A stretch of DNA of 42,669 nt. Source: Bifidobacterium breve (GTDB lineage: Bacteria; Actinomycetota; Actinomycetes; S36-B12). A program made the translations under genes and the position numbers. A model generated the notes under the pieces. The model saw nothing but the letters and a program-made list of their open reading frames with translations, was not told where the DNA came from and ran no database searches. The stretch lies in contig CAMCSO010000004.1 in NCBI GenBank assembly GCA_945877545.1, forward strand, positions 1-42,669, read 5' to 3'. This document shows, in pieces, positions 16,126-24,553 of the stretch; the stretch's first letter is position 1; every line of letters starts with the position of its first letter.

Positions 16126-16815
16126 GTGATCCTTTTCGACCGTGTGTCCAAGATTTATGCGAGCCAAAACCGGCCAGCACTTGACGCCGTCTCATTGGAG
16201 ATTGAGAAGGGGGAGTTCATCTTCCTCGTCGGGCCGTCGGGTTCGGGCAAGTCGACCTTCCTACGCCTCGTGTTGCGCGAGGAGCGGCCGACAAGCGGCC
16301 AGGTGTGGGTGGCAGGCAAGGAGCTCAGCCGGCTCTCCAACTGGAAGATCCCGGGCCTTCGCCGACAGATCGGCACCGTGTTTCAGGACTTTCGCCTGCT
16401 TCCGAACAAGACTGTTGCAGAGAACGTCGCCTTCGCCCTTGAGGTGATCGGCAAGCCGAGGAGCCACATCAAACGAGTGGTGCCTGAGGTCCTTGAGGTC
16501 GTCGGCCTCGAAGGCAAGGAACTGCGCAGGCCCGATGAGCTCTCCGGAGGTGAGCAGCAGCGCGTGGCGATCGCTCGGGCGTTCGTGAACCGCCCGATGA
16601 TCCTCATCGCCGACGAGCCGACCGGAAACCTCGACCCTGGGACGTCGGCCGACATCATGAAGCTGCTCGATCGCATCAATCAGCTTGGTACCACGGTCGT
16701 GATGTCGACCCACGACTCGAACATTGTTGACCAGATGCGCCGGCGAGTCATCGAGCTCGACGGAGGCCACCTAGTGCGCGACCAGTCGCGCGGTGTGTAC
16801 GGGTACGCCCAGTAA
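16126..16815 (+). CDS. ftsE: cell division ABC ATPase FtsE
   Basis: A 229-residue ATPase that works with FtsX to activate peptidoglycan hydrolases at the division site. All ABC motifs are present: Walker [11 protein letters not shown]-loop in VFQDFRLLP, signature LSGGEQQR, Walker [12 protein letters not shown] and the switch His in MSTHD. Start choice: the GTG at 16126 gives [11 protein letters not shown], the usual length for the family, and is correctly spaced from TAGAAT. The ATG at 16120 would add two residues but leaves only 1 nt after the -10 box. The TAA stop shares a base with the ftsX start. Confidence 0.94.
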   Translation: MILFDRVSKIYASQNRPALDAVSLEIEKGEFIFLVGPSGSGKSTFLRLVLREERPTSGQVWVAGKELSRLSNWKIPGLRRQIGTVFQDFRLLPNKTVAENVAFALEVIGKPRSHIKRVVPEVLEVVGLEGKELRRPDELSGGEQQRVAIARAFVNRPMILIADEPTGNLDPGTSADIMKLLDRINQLGTTVVMSTHDSNIVDQMRRRVIELDGGHLVRDQSRGVYGYAQ

Positions 16816-17723
16816 TGCGCGCCACATTCGTCGCCAGCGAGGTGAGCAGCGGCCTGCGCCGCAACCTCACCATGACCCTTGCGGTCATCATCACCGTCGC
16901 GGTCTCGCTCGGCCTATTCGGGGCGAGCCTTCTCGTACGGGCGCAGGTCACCACGATGAAGGACTTCTGGTACGACAAGGTTGAGGTCTCGATCTTCCTG
17001 TGCAGCAAGGGCAGCGATACTTCGTCGTGCAGTGGCGAGGCCGTCACGCAGGCCCAGCGTGCCCAGATCAAATCCGACCTAGAGTCGCTCCGGCCGCTCG
17101 TGGAGGAGATCTTCTACGAGTCGAAGGCCGAGGCGTTCAAGCGTTTTCAGGAGCAGTTCAAAAACTCCCCCATCGCCGACAACGTCACCGAGGGAGCATT
17201 GCCGGAGTCCTTCCGCGTGAAGCTCTCGGATCCCACGGCCTATGAGGTCGTCGCGTCGGCATTCGCCGGCAGGCCCGGCATTGAGCAGGTGAACGATCAG
17301 CGGCAGATTCTTGACAAGTTCTTCCGTCTCCTCGGCGGTCTGCAACTCATCGCACTCCTTATCGCACTATCGATGCTTGTCGTGACCGTGCTCCTTATTG
17401 TCAACACCATGCGGGTGGCGGCGTTCAGTCGTCGCCGCGAGACCAGCATCATGCGACTTGTCGGGGCCTCTAATTTCTACATCCAATTGCCATTCCTTCT
17501 GGAGGCTGCCTTCTCCGCGGGCGTCGGGGCGTTGCTGGCGATCGTCGGACTGGTGATCACCAAGGCGCTCGTCATCGATCAGATCCTTGCTCCGTCATTC
17601 CAATTCACCTCGTTCGTCGGGTGGGACGCCGTCATCACCATCGCTCCGATCATGTTCGTGACGGGCATCCTGCTCGCTGGCCTCGCCGCGTTCTTCACGC
17701 TTCGCAAGTACCTGCGCGTCTAG
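16815..17723 (+). CDS. ftsX: cell division membrane protein FtsX
   Basis: A 302-residue membrane protein, partner of FtsE. One N-terminal membrane helix (MTLAVIITVAVSLGLFG), a large extracellular loop (residues about 50-170, with the cysteines CSKGSDTSSC near residues 63-72) and three C-terminal helices, the FtsX topology. The cytoplasmic turn RVAAFSRRRETSIMRLVGAS is diagnostic. The extracellular loop is expected to contact a hydrolase of the RipC or NlpC/P60 type, which is not encoded next door. Confidence 0.95.
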   Translation: MRATFVASEVSSGLRRNLTMTLAVIITVAVSLGLFGASLLVRAQVTTMKDFWYDKVEVSIFLCSKGSDTSSCSGEAVTQAQRAQIKSDLESLRPLVEEIFYESKAEAFKRFQEQFKNSPIADNVTEGALPESFRVKLSDPTAYEVVASAFAGRPGIEQVNDQRQILDKFFRLLGGLQLIALLIALSMLVVTVLLIVNTMRVAAFSRRRETSIMRLVGASNFYIQLPFLLEAAFSAGVGALLAIVGLVITKALVIDQILAPSFQFTSFVGWDAVITIAPIMFVTGILLAGLAAFFTLRKYLRV

Positions 17724-17725
17724 CC

Positions 17726-18715
17726 GTGGCGTCGCCCATCGGCAGGAAGCGGGTCGTCTCCACACCTCGCCCCCGCCCACTGTCGAGCCGTGGCCGCCGG
17801 GTGCTCTTGGTGATCTTGGCTCTTGTCGCGGTGCTCTACATCCTCGTCGTGACCTTCTACAACGCCGAGGGCTCGAATCGAGTGACCGGTGGGATCGGTC
17901 CGACGTCTGAGGCGGGTCTGCTCATTACGGTCGAGCCGATTGCGGTGAACCCTGTCACCGGCCAGGCGACCGTCGACCTGTCGATGGGCTGGCAGGGCGG
18001 GGACATGGTGGATGCGGATGGTCACCTGCGAGAGAACACGCGGGTGACCATCAATAGTTCGGTGGGCACGCAGGAGGCCAAATTCATCGCGGGCGACTCC
18101 CTCGGTCGCCTCGAGACGATCATGGGGGTCGACGGGGAGCAGTCGAACTATCCGTTTGACGTCCATACCGGGTCGCTCACCTTTACCGCGGATACCTATA
18201 CGAAGTCGACCGACGGATCAATCCAGTCCACTGGGCCTCTTGCGATTGGGCTCCAGTCCACAGGCGGCGTGAGTGGATGGGACACGACGAGCGAGCTGGG
18301 CGATGGATTGAGTGAGTTCCAAGGGATGGACCTCACCTTCGATCGAGCGTTCTCGACGCAGGTTTTCGCGCTCGTGCTCCTATCGCTCGCGGTCATCCTG
18401 TCGTCGTTCGCGCTCGTTGTTGGAGTCCTTGCATTCACGAACCGGCGCAAGGCTGAAGTCGGGCTGATGTCGTGGACTGCTGCGCTTCTTTTCGCCCTCC
18501 CGCTCCTGCGGAACTACTTCCCGAACGGCCCGCCGGTCGGGGCGTCGATCGATATCTTCGTCTACCTCTGGGTGATCGTCATGGCGGTTATTGCGGCGAC
18601 GCTGAACGTCATCGCGTGGATGAATCAGACCCGTGATTCCCTGAACGCCGCGGGCGCTCATGTGGAGGCATCTCACTCGAACGAGCAGAATCCGGAGTTG
18701 CATCATGGCGCGTGA
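17726..18715 (+). CDS. DUF4436-like membrane protein
   Basis: A 329-residue protein: one N-terminal membrane helix ([18 protein letters not shown]), a beta-rich extracytoplasmic domain (residues about 50-205, with [12 protein letters not shown]) and three C-terminal membrane helices ending in a polar tail. The layout and the YPFD segment match DUF4436, of unknown function. The GTG start at 17726, two bases after the ftsX stop, is preferred over upstream codons that lie inside ftsX. It overlaps smpB by 11 bp. Sitting where other actinobacteria place a cell-wall hydrolase gene, it may act in envelope or division processes; this is inference from position only. Confidence 0.75.
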   Translation: MASPIGRKRVVSTPRPRPLSSRGRRVLLVILALVAVLYILVVTFYNAEGSNRVTGGIGPTSEAGLLITVEPIAVNPVTGQATVDLSMGWQGGDMVDADGHLRENTRVTINSSVGTQEAKFIAGDSLGRLETIMGVDGEQSNYPFDVHTGSLTFTADTYTKSTDGSIQSTGPLAIGLQSTGGVSGWDTTSELGDGLSEFQGMDLTFDRAFSTQVFALVLLSLAVILSSFALVVGVLAFTNRRKAEVGLMSWTAALLFALPLLRNYFPNGPPVGASIDIFVYLWVIVMAVIAATLNVIAWMNQTRDSLNAAGAHVEASHSNEQNPELHHGA

Positions 18716-19181
18716 GCAGGGGCGCACATTGATCGCCCAGAACAAGAAGGCCCGGCACGACTATTCGATTGAAGACGTCTTCGAGGCGGGCATTGTCCTC
18801 ATGGGTACCGAGGTGAAGTCATTGCGCGCGGGCCGTGCGAGCCTCGTCGATGGCTTCGCCTCCATCGAGGATGGCGAGGTGTGGCTCAGAGGCGTCCATA
18901 TTCCGGAGTACGCAATGGGAACCTGGACGAATCATGAGCCGCGTCGTCCGAGAAAGTTACTGCTCCGCAAGGAGGAGGTCCGGCGAATCGCAGGCAAGAC
19001 CAAGGAGACGGGCCTGACGCTCGTGCCCCTCTCGCTCTACTTCAAGGACGGTTACGCGAAGGTCGAAATTGCGTTGGCCCGCGGACGCAAGAGCTACGAC
19101 AAAAGGCAGGCGATTGCGGAGCGTGAGTCGAAGCGCGAGACGGACCGGGCTACCGGCCGCCGTTCAAAGGGGCACGAGTAG
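18705..19181 (+). CDS. smpB: SsrA-binding protein SmpB
   Basis: A 158-residue RNA-binding protein required for tmRNA-mediated ribosome rescue. Motifs: [32 protein letters not shown], then HIPEY and RKLLLRKEE, and the basic C-terminal tail [20 protein letters not shown] that enters the ribosomal decoding site. The ATG at 18705 has GGAG about 9 nt upstream. Its RNA partner ssrA is 2.6 kb downstream, separated by two toxin-antitoxin modules. Confidence 0.96.
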   Translation: MAREQGRTLIAQNKKARHDYSIEDVFEAGIVLMGTEVKSLRAGRASLVDGFASIEDGEVWLRGVHIPEYAMGTWTNHEPRRPRKLLLRKEEVRRIAGKTKETGLTLVPLSLYFKDGYAKVEIALARGRKSYDKRQAIAERESKRETDRATGRRSKGHE

Positions 19182-19258
19182 GCGCGCTGCCGCCGTCGTC
19201 ATGTCGGGTCATCTAATTGCGCAGATGAAATCCGCACAGCATAGATCGGTTCGGGCGC

Positions 19259-19286
19259 ATATAACAGAGTGCGCTCATTATATATT
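19259..19286 (+). promoter_or_regulatory. promoter/operator of the XRE-AbiEii-like module
   Basis: AT-rich island in GC-rich DNA. TATATT (19281-19286) lies 6 nt before the ATG at 19293, a leaderless arrangement. ATATAA (19259-19264) and TTATAT (19278-19283) form an inverted repeat over the -10 region, a likely binding site for the encoded XRE repressor. Confidence 0.5.
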
Positions 19287-19292
19287 TGACGC

Positions 19293-19889
19293 ATGTCCAT
19301 CGCCGAGAGTCTTGTGCAGGCGCGCGATCGACTCCGGCTGACCCAGGCCGAGACAGCAGGGCTCCTCGGAACTCGACAGGCAAATGTGAGTGCCTATGAG
19401 CGGGGCCGATTGCAGGTCGGCCAAGGTATCCGAGACCGCATCGAGTCCTTCACCGAACTAGGCGCCCGGTCGTCCTATGCCGAAGGGTGGCCGGCAACGT
19501 TGGCAAGCACGGCTGCTGCATTGCGGGCAGATTTCTCGGTGCAGGCCGACGAGGTCAATATGCTCCGCCTCGTCATCCAGGCCGCCGACGACTTCGCTCG
19601 GCTGGGCGCGCCGTGCGATCGACGGTTCTTCCTCTCACGCCCTGGCGCAACGGGTTCAGCCCGGTGGGATGCGCTCCTTGGAGCGTTAGCCGTCGAGCTT
19701 TGCCGTCGGCACGGTCTCGAGAGCACCCCCGCATGGACGCGACAACCGGACAGGTACCTCGTCGAGACCTGGTGGGTGGGTGCCGCAGGTGAAGTGGAAT
19801 CACTGAGAGCCCTCGCGCTCAGGGATAGTCCGCCGGCATTCCGTGCGCGCGGCGTGATGATGGGCCGCCAGATACTGGAGTCGACGTGA
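19293..19889 (+). CDS. XRE-family antitoxin of an AbiEii-like module
   Basis: A 198-residue protein with an N-terminal helix-turn-helix of the XRE/Cro type (residues 5-45: LRLTQAETAGLLGTRQANVSAYERGR). The larger C-terminal helical domain (residues about 60-195) has GSARWDALLGALAVELCRRHGLE and ends in ARGVMMGRQILEST. It overlaps the nucleotidyltransferase gene by 4 bp. By analogy with other XRE plus AbiEii/DUF6036 pairs it is the antitoxin and transcriptional repressor. The C-terminal domain resembles the helical adaptor seen before such toxins. Confidence 0.8.
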   Translation: MSIAESLVQARDRLRLTQAETAGLLGTRQANVSAYERGRLQVGQGIRDRIESFTELGARSSYAEGWPATLASTAAALRADFSVQADEVNMLRLVIQAADDFARLGAPCDRRFFLSRPGATGSARWDALLGALAVELCRRHGLESTPAWTRQPDRYLVETWWVGAAGEVESLRALALRDSPPAFRARGVMMGRQILEST

Positions 19890-20431
19890 CAGACATGCTC
19901 GATCGGGAGCGCATCGTCGCCTTGCTCGGCGAACTCGCGGGGCGACTTAATTCACGCGGGCTCGAAGCCGACCTCTACGTTGTCGGTGGCACGGCTATGG
20001 CATTGGCGTACGACCGGTTGCGTGTCACGAGGGACATCGATGCCGTGGGAGAGCCGATGGCGGCCATCGAAGCCGAAGCCCGGGAGATGGCCGCCATACA
20101 TCGCGACCTGCCGGCCGACTGGCTCAGTGCTCGGGTGATGCCGTTGCTGCCGCGGTCGTTCGACGCGGATCGCATCGAGGCGCTCGCCTGGCCGGGCCTG
20201 ACCGTGAATGTGGCATCGCCGCGCCGGCTCCTCGCGATGAAGGTGCGTGCCGGGCGCTATGACCGCGACTTGCAGGACATCTGGGTCCTGTGCCAAGTGC
20301 TCGAACTCGTCCGGCTTGAACAAGTCTGGGACATCGTCGACGAGGTCTGGGGTGCGGGGATGCTGCGCGAGGACGTGGCCCTCCTCGTCGGGGACTACCT
20401 GCGTGCCCGTGGGCTGTGCGACGAGCACTAG
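19886..20431 (+). CDS. AbiEii/DUF6036-like nucleotidyltransferase toxin
   Basis: A 181-residue nucleotidyltransferase-fold protein. YVVGGTAMALAYDRLRVTRDIDAV carries the GG and DxD-type active site of AbiEii/MenT-like enzymes, and LLAMKVRAGRYDRDLQDIWVL the conserved Lys and Asp downstream. Members of this superfamily modify tRNA or transfer nucleotides to stop growth during phage infection; the target here is unknown. GTG start at 19886, coupled to the antitoxin. Confidence 0.8.
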   Translation: MTDMLDRERIVALLGELAGRLNSRGLEADLYVVGGTAMALAYDRLRVTRDIDAVGEPMAAIEAEAREMAAIHRDLPADWLSARVMPLLPRSFDADRIEALAWPGLTVNVASPRRLLAMKVRAGRYDRDLQDIWVLCQVLELVRLEQVWDIVDEVWGAGMLREDVALLVGDYLRARGLCDEH

Positions 20432-20471
20432 TGACTGACGTCGCGGCGAGTGGACCTGCGCACCGGGCCAT

Positions 20472-20493
20472 TCAACTGGTTGTCAACTGGTTG
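20472..20493 (+). promoter_or_regulatory. tandem operator of phd-vapC
   Basis: TCAACTGGTTG occurs twice in perfect tandem (20472-20482, 20483-20493). Each copy contains the palindrome CAAC-TG-GTTG. It sits just upstream of a -10 box TATTGT (20500-20505) that lies 6 nt before the ATG at 20512. A strong candidate for cooperative binding of the antitoxin dimers. Confidence 0.7.
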
Positions 20494-20511
20494 GAACGGT
20501 ATTGTCGGGTG

Positions 20512-20778
20512 ATGGCCACTTCCAGCACCGTCGGCGCCTTTGAAGCCAAGACTTACCTCGCAGCACTCCTTGGTCGCGTCGAGGGAGGGGAGTCGATCAC
20601 CATCACCAAGCATGGTCGTCCGGTTGCTCGTCTCGTGCCCGTGAATGACGTCCGGGTTAGCCGGGATTGGGGCGACTTCTGGGCCCGTGTCGATGAGCGC
20701 CGCAAAGCGTTGAGTGCGGGTGGTGTCGGATTTACTCAGGAGCAGATCAAGGATGAAATCACCCAGGGTCGGTTGTGA
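20512..20778 (+). CDS. Phd/YefM-type antitoxin
   Basis: An 88-residue antitoxin. The N-terminal Phd/YefM fold is seen in TVGAFEAKTYLAALLGRVEGGESITITKHGRPVARLVP, which binds DNA as a dimer. The C-terminal part (residues 50-88) would wrap the toxin. The ATG at 20512 follows a -10 box by 6 nt and the gene appears leaderless; a longer frame from 20416 would run through the operator. It overlaps the toxin gene by 4 bp (GTGA). Confidence 0.87.
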   Translation: MATSSTVGAFEAKTYLAALLGRVEGGESITITKHGRPVARLVPVNDVRVSRDWGDFWARVDERRKALSAGGVGFTQEQIKDEITQGRL

Positions 20779-21179
20779 AGGCGTTCATCCTCGATGCGTC
20801 GCTCGCGATCGCCTGGTTCTTTCCCGATCCGCAGGACGAGCCAACCGCGATGGGAAAGCGCAGCCTTTTTGATGAGCAGGTCGCGCTGGTACCAACCATC
20901 TGGCGGGCTGAGATCGTCAACTTCGTTGCACGACAGCAGACAAAGGGTCGGATCAGCGCGGCTCAGGCAACTGAAATGCTCCACCAGATCGTGCAGCTCC
21001 CGATAGGTGTTGTTGAGGATCCCACGCCCGCTGAACTCCTCGCTTTGTCGACTCGCTTTCAACTGACGGCCTACGACGCCCTCTACCTGCACTCAGCGAT
21101 GGTGTCGGGGGAGCCTTTGGCGACGCTGGATGCCGGCCTTGCTCGCGCTGCGGGTGCTGCAGGGGTCGAGCTCGTCTGA
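20775..21179 (+). CDS. VapC-family PIN-domain ribonuclease toxin
   Basis: A 134-residue PIN-domain RNase with the four acidic residues in place: Asp7 (FILDAS), Glu46 (WRAEIVN), Asp101 (TAYDALYL) and Asp119 (LATLDAGL). VapC toxins cleave tRNA or rRNA in a Mg-dependent way and are held inactive by the cognate antitoxin. GTG start at 20775, translationally coupled to the antitoxin. Confidence 0.9.
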   Translation: MKAFILDASLAIAWFFPDPQDEPTAMGKRSLFDEQVALVPTIWRAEIVNFVARQQTKGRISAAQATEMLHQIVQLPIGVVEDPTPAELLALSTRFQLTAYDALYLHSAMVSGEPLATLDAGLARAAGAAGVELV

Positions 21180-21200
21180 GGACCGCTGCGGTGAAAACGG

Positions 21201-21286
21201 CCGAGCGGCCGTGCAAGGAGGCGGCTGACGTGCGCCGACCCCTCGCGCGGCCGCTCGGAGGATCCATCATCGGCCTCAAGGCCGAT
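21201..21286. terminator. bidirectional terminator between vapC and membrane gene
   Basis: Two stem-loops between convergent genes. CCGAGCGGCC (21201-21210) pairs with GGCCGCTCGG (21249-21258). A tight hairpin ATCGGCCT-CA-AGGCCGAT follows at 21269-21286, directly before the end of the minus-strand gene. Confidence 0.55.
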
Positions 21287-21300
21287 TCAGGAACAGTGTT

Positions 21301-21657
21301 CTAGCCGAAGTAAGCCTTGGCCTTCGGGGAGTACAGCAGGATCAGGACGATGATGCCGAAGAGGATATGAACGATCCCACCGCTGAGGAATTGGAAGACG
21401 CCCACGATGATGTTGATTATGGTTACGATGGCCACGATCAGGCGCGAGCCGTTGTTGCCATCAAAGATGCCCTTGGCGACCGCGAGGTAGATGAGACCGA
21501 TGACACCTGCGAGGAGCGCGGCGAGGATCGCCGTCGTGAACCCGTCACCGATGCCGAGCAGTGCGATGACTGCCGCGATAAGGGCCAAGATGCCGTCAAT
21601 GATGAGGATGATGCCTACGAGCGTGACGCCGAACGGACGTGTACCGATGCCTGCCAT
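21301..21657 (-). CDS. small polytopic membrane protein
   Basis: A 118-residue very hydrophobic protein with about four membrane helices (for example GVTLVGIILIIDGILALIAAV and GIVHILFGIIVLILLYS) and a short charged tail SPKAKAYFG. The ATG at 21657 has GGAGG at the right distance; the frame extends further upstream but without a better start. Resembles small uncharacterised actinobacterial membrane proteins with glycine-rich repeated helices. Function unknown. Confidence 0.75.
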   Translation of the reverse strand: MAGIGTRPFGVTLVGIILIIDGILALIAAVIALLGIGDGFTTAILAALLAGVIGLIYLAVAKGIFDGNNGSRLIVAIVTIINIIVGVFQFLSGGIVHILFGIIVLILLYSPKAKAYFG

Positions 21658-21830
21658 GGTTCCTCCGAAGGAGACGATCCCGCGGCCCAATGCTGCAGGA
21701 TGACGATTCGAGCCTAGAGGAATCCACCCCCCGTTTTGGAATATTTGCGCAAGCGGCGCAGCGCGCCGTAATTTTGGTCATTGCCGGAAGGGGCGTACCA
21801 TCCTGAAGGTTAGCAATTGAAAACTCAACA

Positions 21831-22199
21831 GGGGGTGAACGGTTTCGACGGACAGATGGTTTGACCGGAGAAGCGTGTCGAGAATCAAGGTGATCTCGTT
21901 AAGAATCCTTGACAAAAAATAACTGCCAAAAATACGCAGTCTGCTGAGTCCTACGCCCTCGCGGCGTAGTACATAGATCAGCCGTCAGCCCAATGCGTCC
22001 CCGAATTGGGGTCTGACGTCGCTAGGGGACTCACCAAGCGCTCCGGTCACGGGAGCGGGCGGAAAGCTAAACAGTGACTGGGCCGCCCGGTGCAGTGCCG
22101 CACGAAGCACCGGGGCCGAGAAGCGATAGCGCGGCTACACACGTAGAAGAACGGAAGGATCCTGCACGGACCCGGGTTCGATTCCCGGCACCTCCACCA
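21831..22199 (+). ncRNA. ssrA: tmRNA (SsrA)
   Basis: The transfer-messenger RNA that rescues stalled ribosomes with SmpB. The 5' end GGGGGTGAACGGTTTCGAC and 3' end GGTTCGATTCCCGGCACCTCCACCA form the tRNA-like acceptor and T arms (GGGGGTG pairs with CACCTCC through one G-U). The tag reading frame starts at 21925 and ends with TAG at 21967-21969, giving AKNTQSAESYALAA, with the typical ALAA protease-recognition end. CCA is encoded. Confidence 0.95.
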
Positions 22200-22202
22200 A
22201 TG

Positions 22203-22236
22203 ACCCCTCCTCTTCACAAGGCGTGAGAAGGAGGGG
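22203..22236 (+). terminator. terminator of ssrA
   Basis: CCCCTCCT (left arm) pairs with AGGAGGGG (right arm), extended by partial pairing of TTCAC with GTGAG, starting 4 nt after the CCA end. Confidence 0.65.
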
Positions 22237-22522
22237 TTCACTTTCGCCTCACGCTGTTTTCAAGTCACTGTTGGATTCCAATACACGTCGCAACTCTGGC
22301 TTACGGGCGAAGTAGTCGCGGAGCAGGCAGAACGTGGCTTGCCATCTCACCCCCTGGTCCCATGACGTCCCCCAACGCTCCAAGCGAGGCGACGTTCACT
22401 GGAATCCGCCCGATTCCAGTGGGGAGCCATACAGCTGAAAAAAGCGAGCATGCTGATTGCCTCATGGGACTTCATGTCGGACAGTCGATCCGAACCCACC
22501 CTGACATCTGAATAAACGTGTT
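22237..22522. other. intergenic, no gene seen
   Basis: About 290 bases between the tmRNA terminator and the next promoter. No coding frame or structured RNA recognised. Confidence 0.4.
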
Positions 22523-22551
22523 GTTGCCACCGATGGGTGTGCTGCTATATT
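22523..22551 (+). promoter_or_regulatory. promoter of coiled-coil gene
   Basis: GTTGCC (22523-22528) and TATATT (22546-22551) spaced 17 nt, giving a leader of about 30 nt that contains GGGAAG as ribosome binding site. Confidence 0.4.
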
Positions 22552-22587
22552 CTGCGGAAGTTGTTCCTTCTACGTCGGGAAGTCCTC

Positions 22588-23781
22588 ATGAGTAACTCCG
22601 AGCAGGCAGGCAAGGGCGGATTCTGGCGCCGTCACAAGGATGCCGAACCTGATGCGCCTAAAGAAGAGGCTTCTAACGTTGCGACGACCGTGCAGGGATC
22701 AGTGGACATTTCACCCGCGACTCTGAATGAGGTCGGGACAGGCAACACAAAGATCACTACTGCCGCGCCAACCGAAACTTCTCGTTCCGTAGCGGATGAG
22801 ACAAAAGCAAAGGGTACAAAAATGGAGATCGACACGTTGAATGGCCGAATCAAGGAACTTGAGTTGCTGCTTGCTTCCGAGCGGCAGGCATTTGACAAGC
22901 AGCGGCAGGAGTTCCTGACACGTCCCAAACTTGAGGACCTCGGTCCGGAGGATCTTGCAACGGAGTCGTTGGGGGCCGTGTCAGAGATCATCAAGGCTGC
23001 GCGTGCTCAATCAACTGAGCTTAAGCGGGCTGCCAGCGAAGGACTCGCCCGCGCCGAGGAAGAGGCCGCAGCACTCCGTGCCAGCGCCGCCGCCGCTTCT
23101 GACGAAATGCGACGAGAGTCCGAGCGCCTTGCCAGTGAAGTGGCAAGTAAGGCGAAAGCGAAGCAAGAGAAGCTCATTTTGGACAGTCAGGTAGAGGCTC
23201 AACGGACGGTTGATAACGCCAAGGCGGCCGCGGAGAAATTACTGGTGGAGGCGCAAGCACAGCGCGATAGCATTATTGAAGAGGCACAGACTCGACTTGA
23301 AAGTGCGACGAACAGGTCAAGGAAGGCCGTTGAGAACGCGAACACCACCGCCCAGGCCACGTTGGACAGCGCCCGGGTCGGTGCAGCGCGTGCTCGTGAA
23401 GAGGCCCGAGTCACCGCGAACGAGACGCTCAAACAGTGCATGGCTTCCACGGACGCGCACTTCCAGTCACTCAAGGAGTTGAAGACTGAGTTGCAGTCAA
23501 TGGAGGTGGCGTTCGTCAACTTCTCGACACCACTGGTGAACTCTCTCCAGTTGCTGAAGACCGATCTAGCCAAGATCTTCCAACAAGCGGACAACGCCTC
23601 CCTGGTCGCCGATCAGAGCCGTTCAGACTTGGGCCTGTCGTTGGAGCAGAGTGCTTCGGTGGTTACCGCCACAAATGTTGTCAACGTGGAGGTGCCATCC
23701 GCCGTTGTCGAGGCGGAGGCCGCTGTCCCCACCCCTGCAAAACAGCCTGCAGTCACACCCGCGGCTGGAAAAGTTAGCTAG
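22588..23781 (+). CDS. large coiled-coil protein (DivIVA/FilP-like architecture)
   Basis: A 397-residue soluble protein. The N-terminus (1-75) is charged and low-complexity. Residues about 78-105 and 130-300 are a long coiled coil rich in Ala, Glu, Lys and Arg (for example KAAAEKLLVEAQAQRDSIIEEAQ). A second helical segment FQSLKELKTELQSMEVAFVNF follows, and then a disordered Val/Pro/Ala tail. It has no enzymatic motif. The architecture recalls actinobacterial polarity or scaffold proteins such as DivIVA and FilP, or ATP-synthase b-like stalks, but no family-specific motif is visible. ATG at 22588 with GGGAAG 6 nt upstream. It is the first gene behind ssrA, a common integration hot spot. Confidence 0.72.
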   Translation: MSNSEQAGKGGFWRRHKDAEPDAPKEEASNVATTVQGSVDISPATLNEVGTGNTKITTAAPTETSRSVADETKAKGTKMEIDTLNGRIKELELLLASERQAFDKQRQEFLTRPKLEDLGPEDLATESLGAVSEIIKAARAQSTELKRAASEGLARAEEEAAALRASAAAASDEMRRESERLASEVASKAKAKQEKLILDSQVEAQRTVDNAKAAAEKLLVEAQAQRDSIIEEAQTRLESATNRSRKAVENANTTAQATLDSARVGAARAREEARVTANETLKQCMASTDAHFQSLKELKTELQSMEVAFVNFSTPLVNSLQLLKTDLAKIFQQADNASLVADQSRSDLGLSLEQSASVVTATNVVNVEVPSAVVEAEAAVPTPAKQPAVTPAAGKVS

Positions 23782-24553
23782 CAGGAGAACGCGTGCGAAT
23801 GCGAGCGTGGGATGAGTGCGGACTTCCGAGATAGATCGAAAGACGTCTGCGTAATGGCATAGGTACTAGGTGTTGGCTGGTGACTAGTTATGTCTGCCGG
23901 TGGATGTGATGTTCACCGGCTAACGTCGGGAGCGTTGTCCAAGGTTGAGCAGGAACAGGTCGCGGGGGATGTCTGTAGCGCATTGTGTGTCCTTGCGGGT
24001 GGTGGAGAGTTAGGGCCGGACTTCAAGGAGAGCGTGGGCTCCGGTCCGTGAGCGGCCCCTCCGCTGATCTTCTGCTGAAACTCGGACATTGTTACGTAAC
24101 GTTTGGTTGCGAATGGCAAGGTTGTCCGCCTTGATTCGCAGTCTGGACCGCGCCGCAGGTGAAGGTGGGCAGGACCCCGGCGCCGTCCATCGTGACCCGG
24201 CCCAGGGTCGTGTTCGGTTGGAACAATGGCTCGTGAGTTGCCCGAGAGCAGGCAGGGTGCAAGGACCTCGAGATCGATAGCGGTACCTCTGCCTGTCGAC
24301 ATCAGGAGCAGGTCTCGTGAACCCGAGGCGTACCTCAAGACAACCCCGTTCTGCCATGGGTCACCGGCAGCGCCGTCGACAACCGGGGTGACGGCGATCG
24401 GGTTGGAGCGTCGCTGGGCCAATACACTGAGTCCTTGGTTCATGATGCGCGAGGGATGAAGCCTCGGGATATCGGTCTGAACGTCGTTGCCGACGCCGAT
24501 CAAATCCGCGAGCGGCGCTATCTTCGTTACGCCCGACGAGTGCCCGCACTGCC
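23782..24553. other. poorly coding stretch
   Basis: About 770 bases with no firm gene. A minus-strand frame covers 23913-24716 but has atypical composition for this genome and its beginning lies over another candidate gene. Its middle (around 24240-24480) reads as plausible protein, VTPVVDGAAGDPWQNGVVLR, without a family I know. A hairpin GCCGGTG (23896-23902) with CACCGGC (23914-23920) may end transcription of either strand. Possibly a decayed gene. Confidence 0.4.

Noticed and set aside
22150-22199. A tRNA gene at the T-arm-like sequence
   Set aside because: It is the 3' tRNA-like end of tmRNA; no separate anticodon arm exists. No other tRNA-like sequence was seen in the window.
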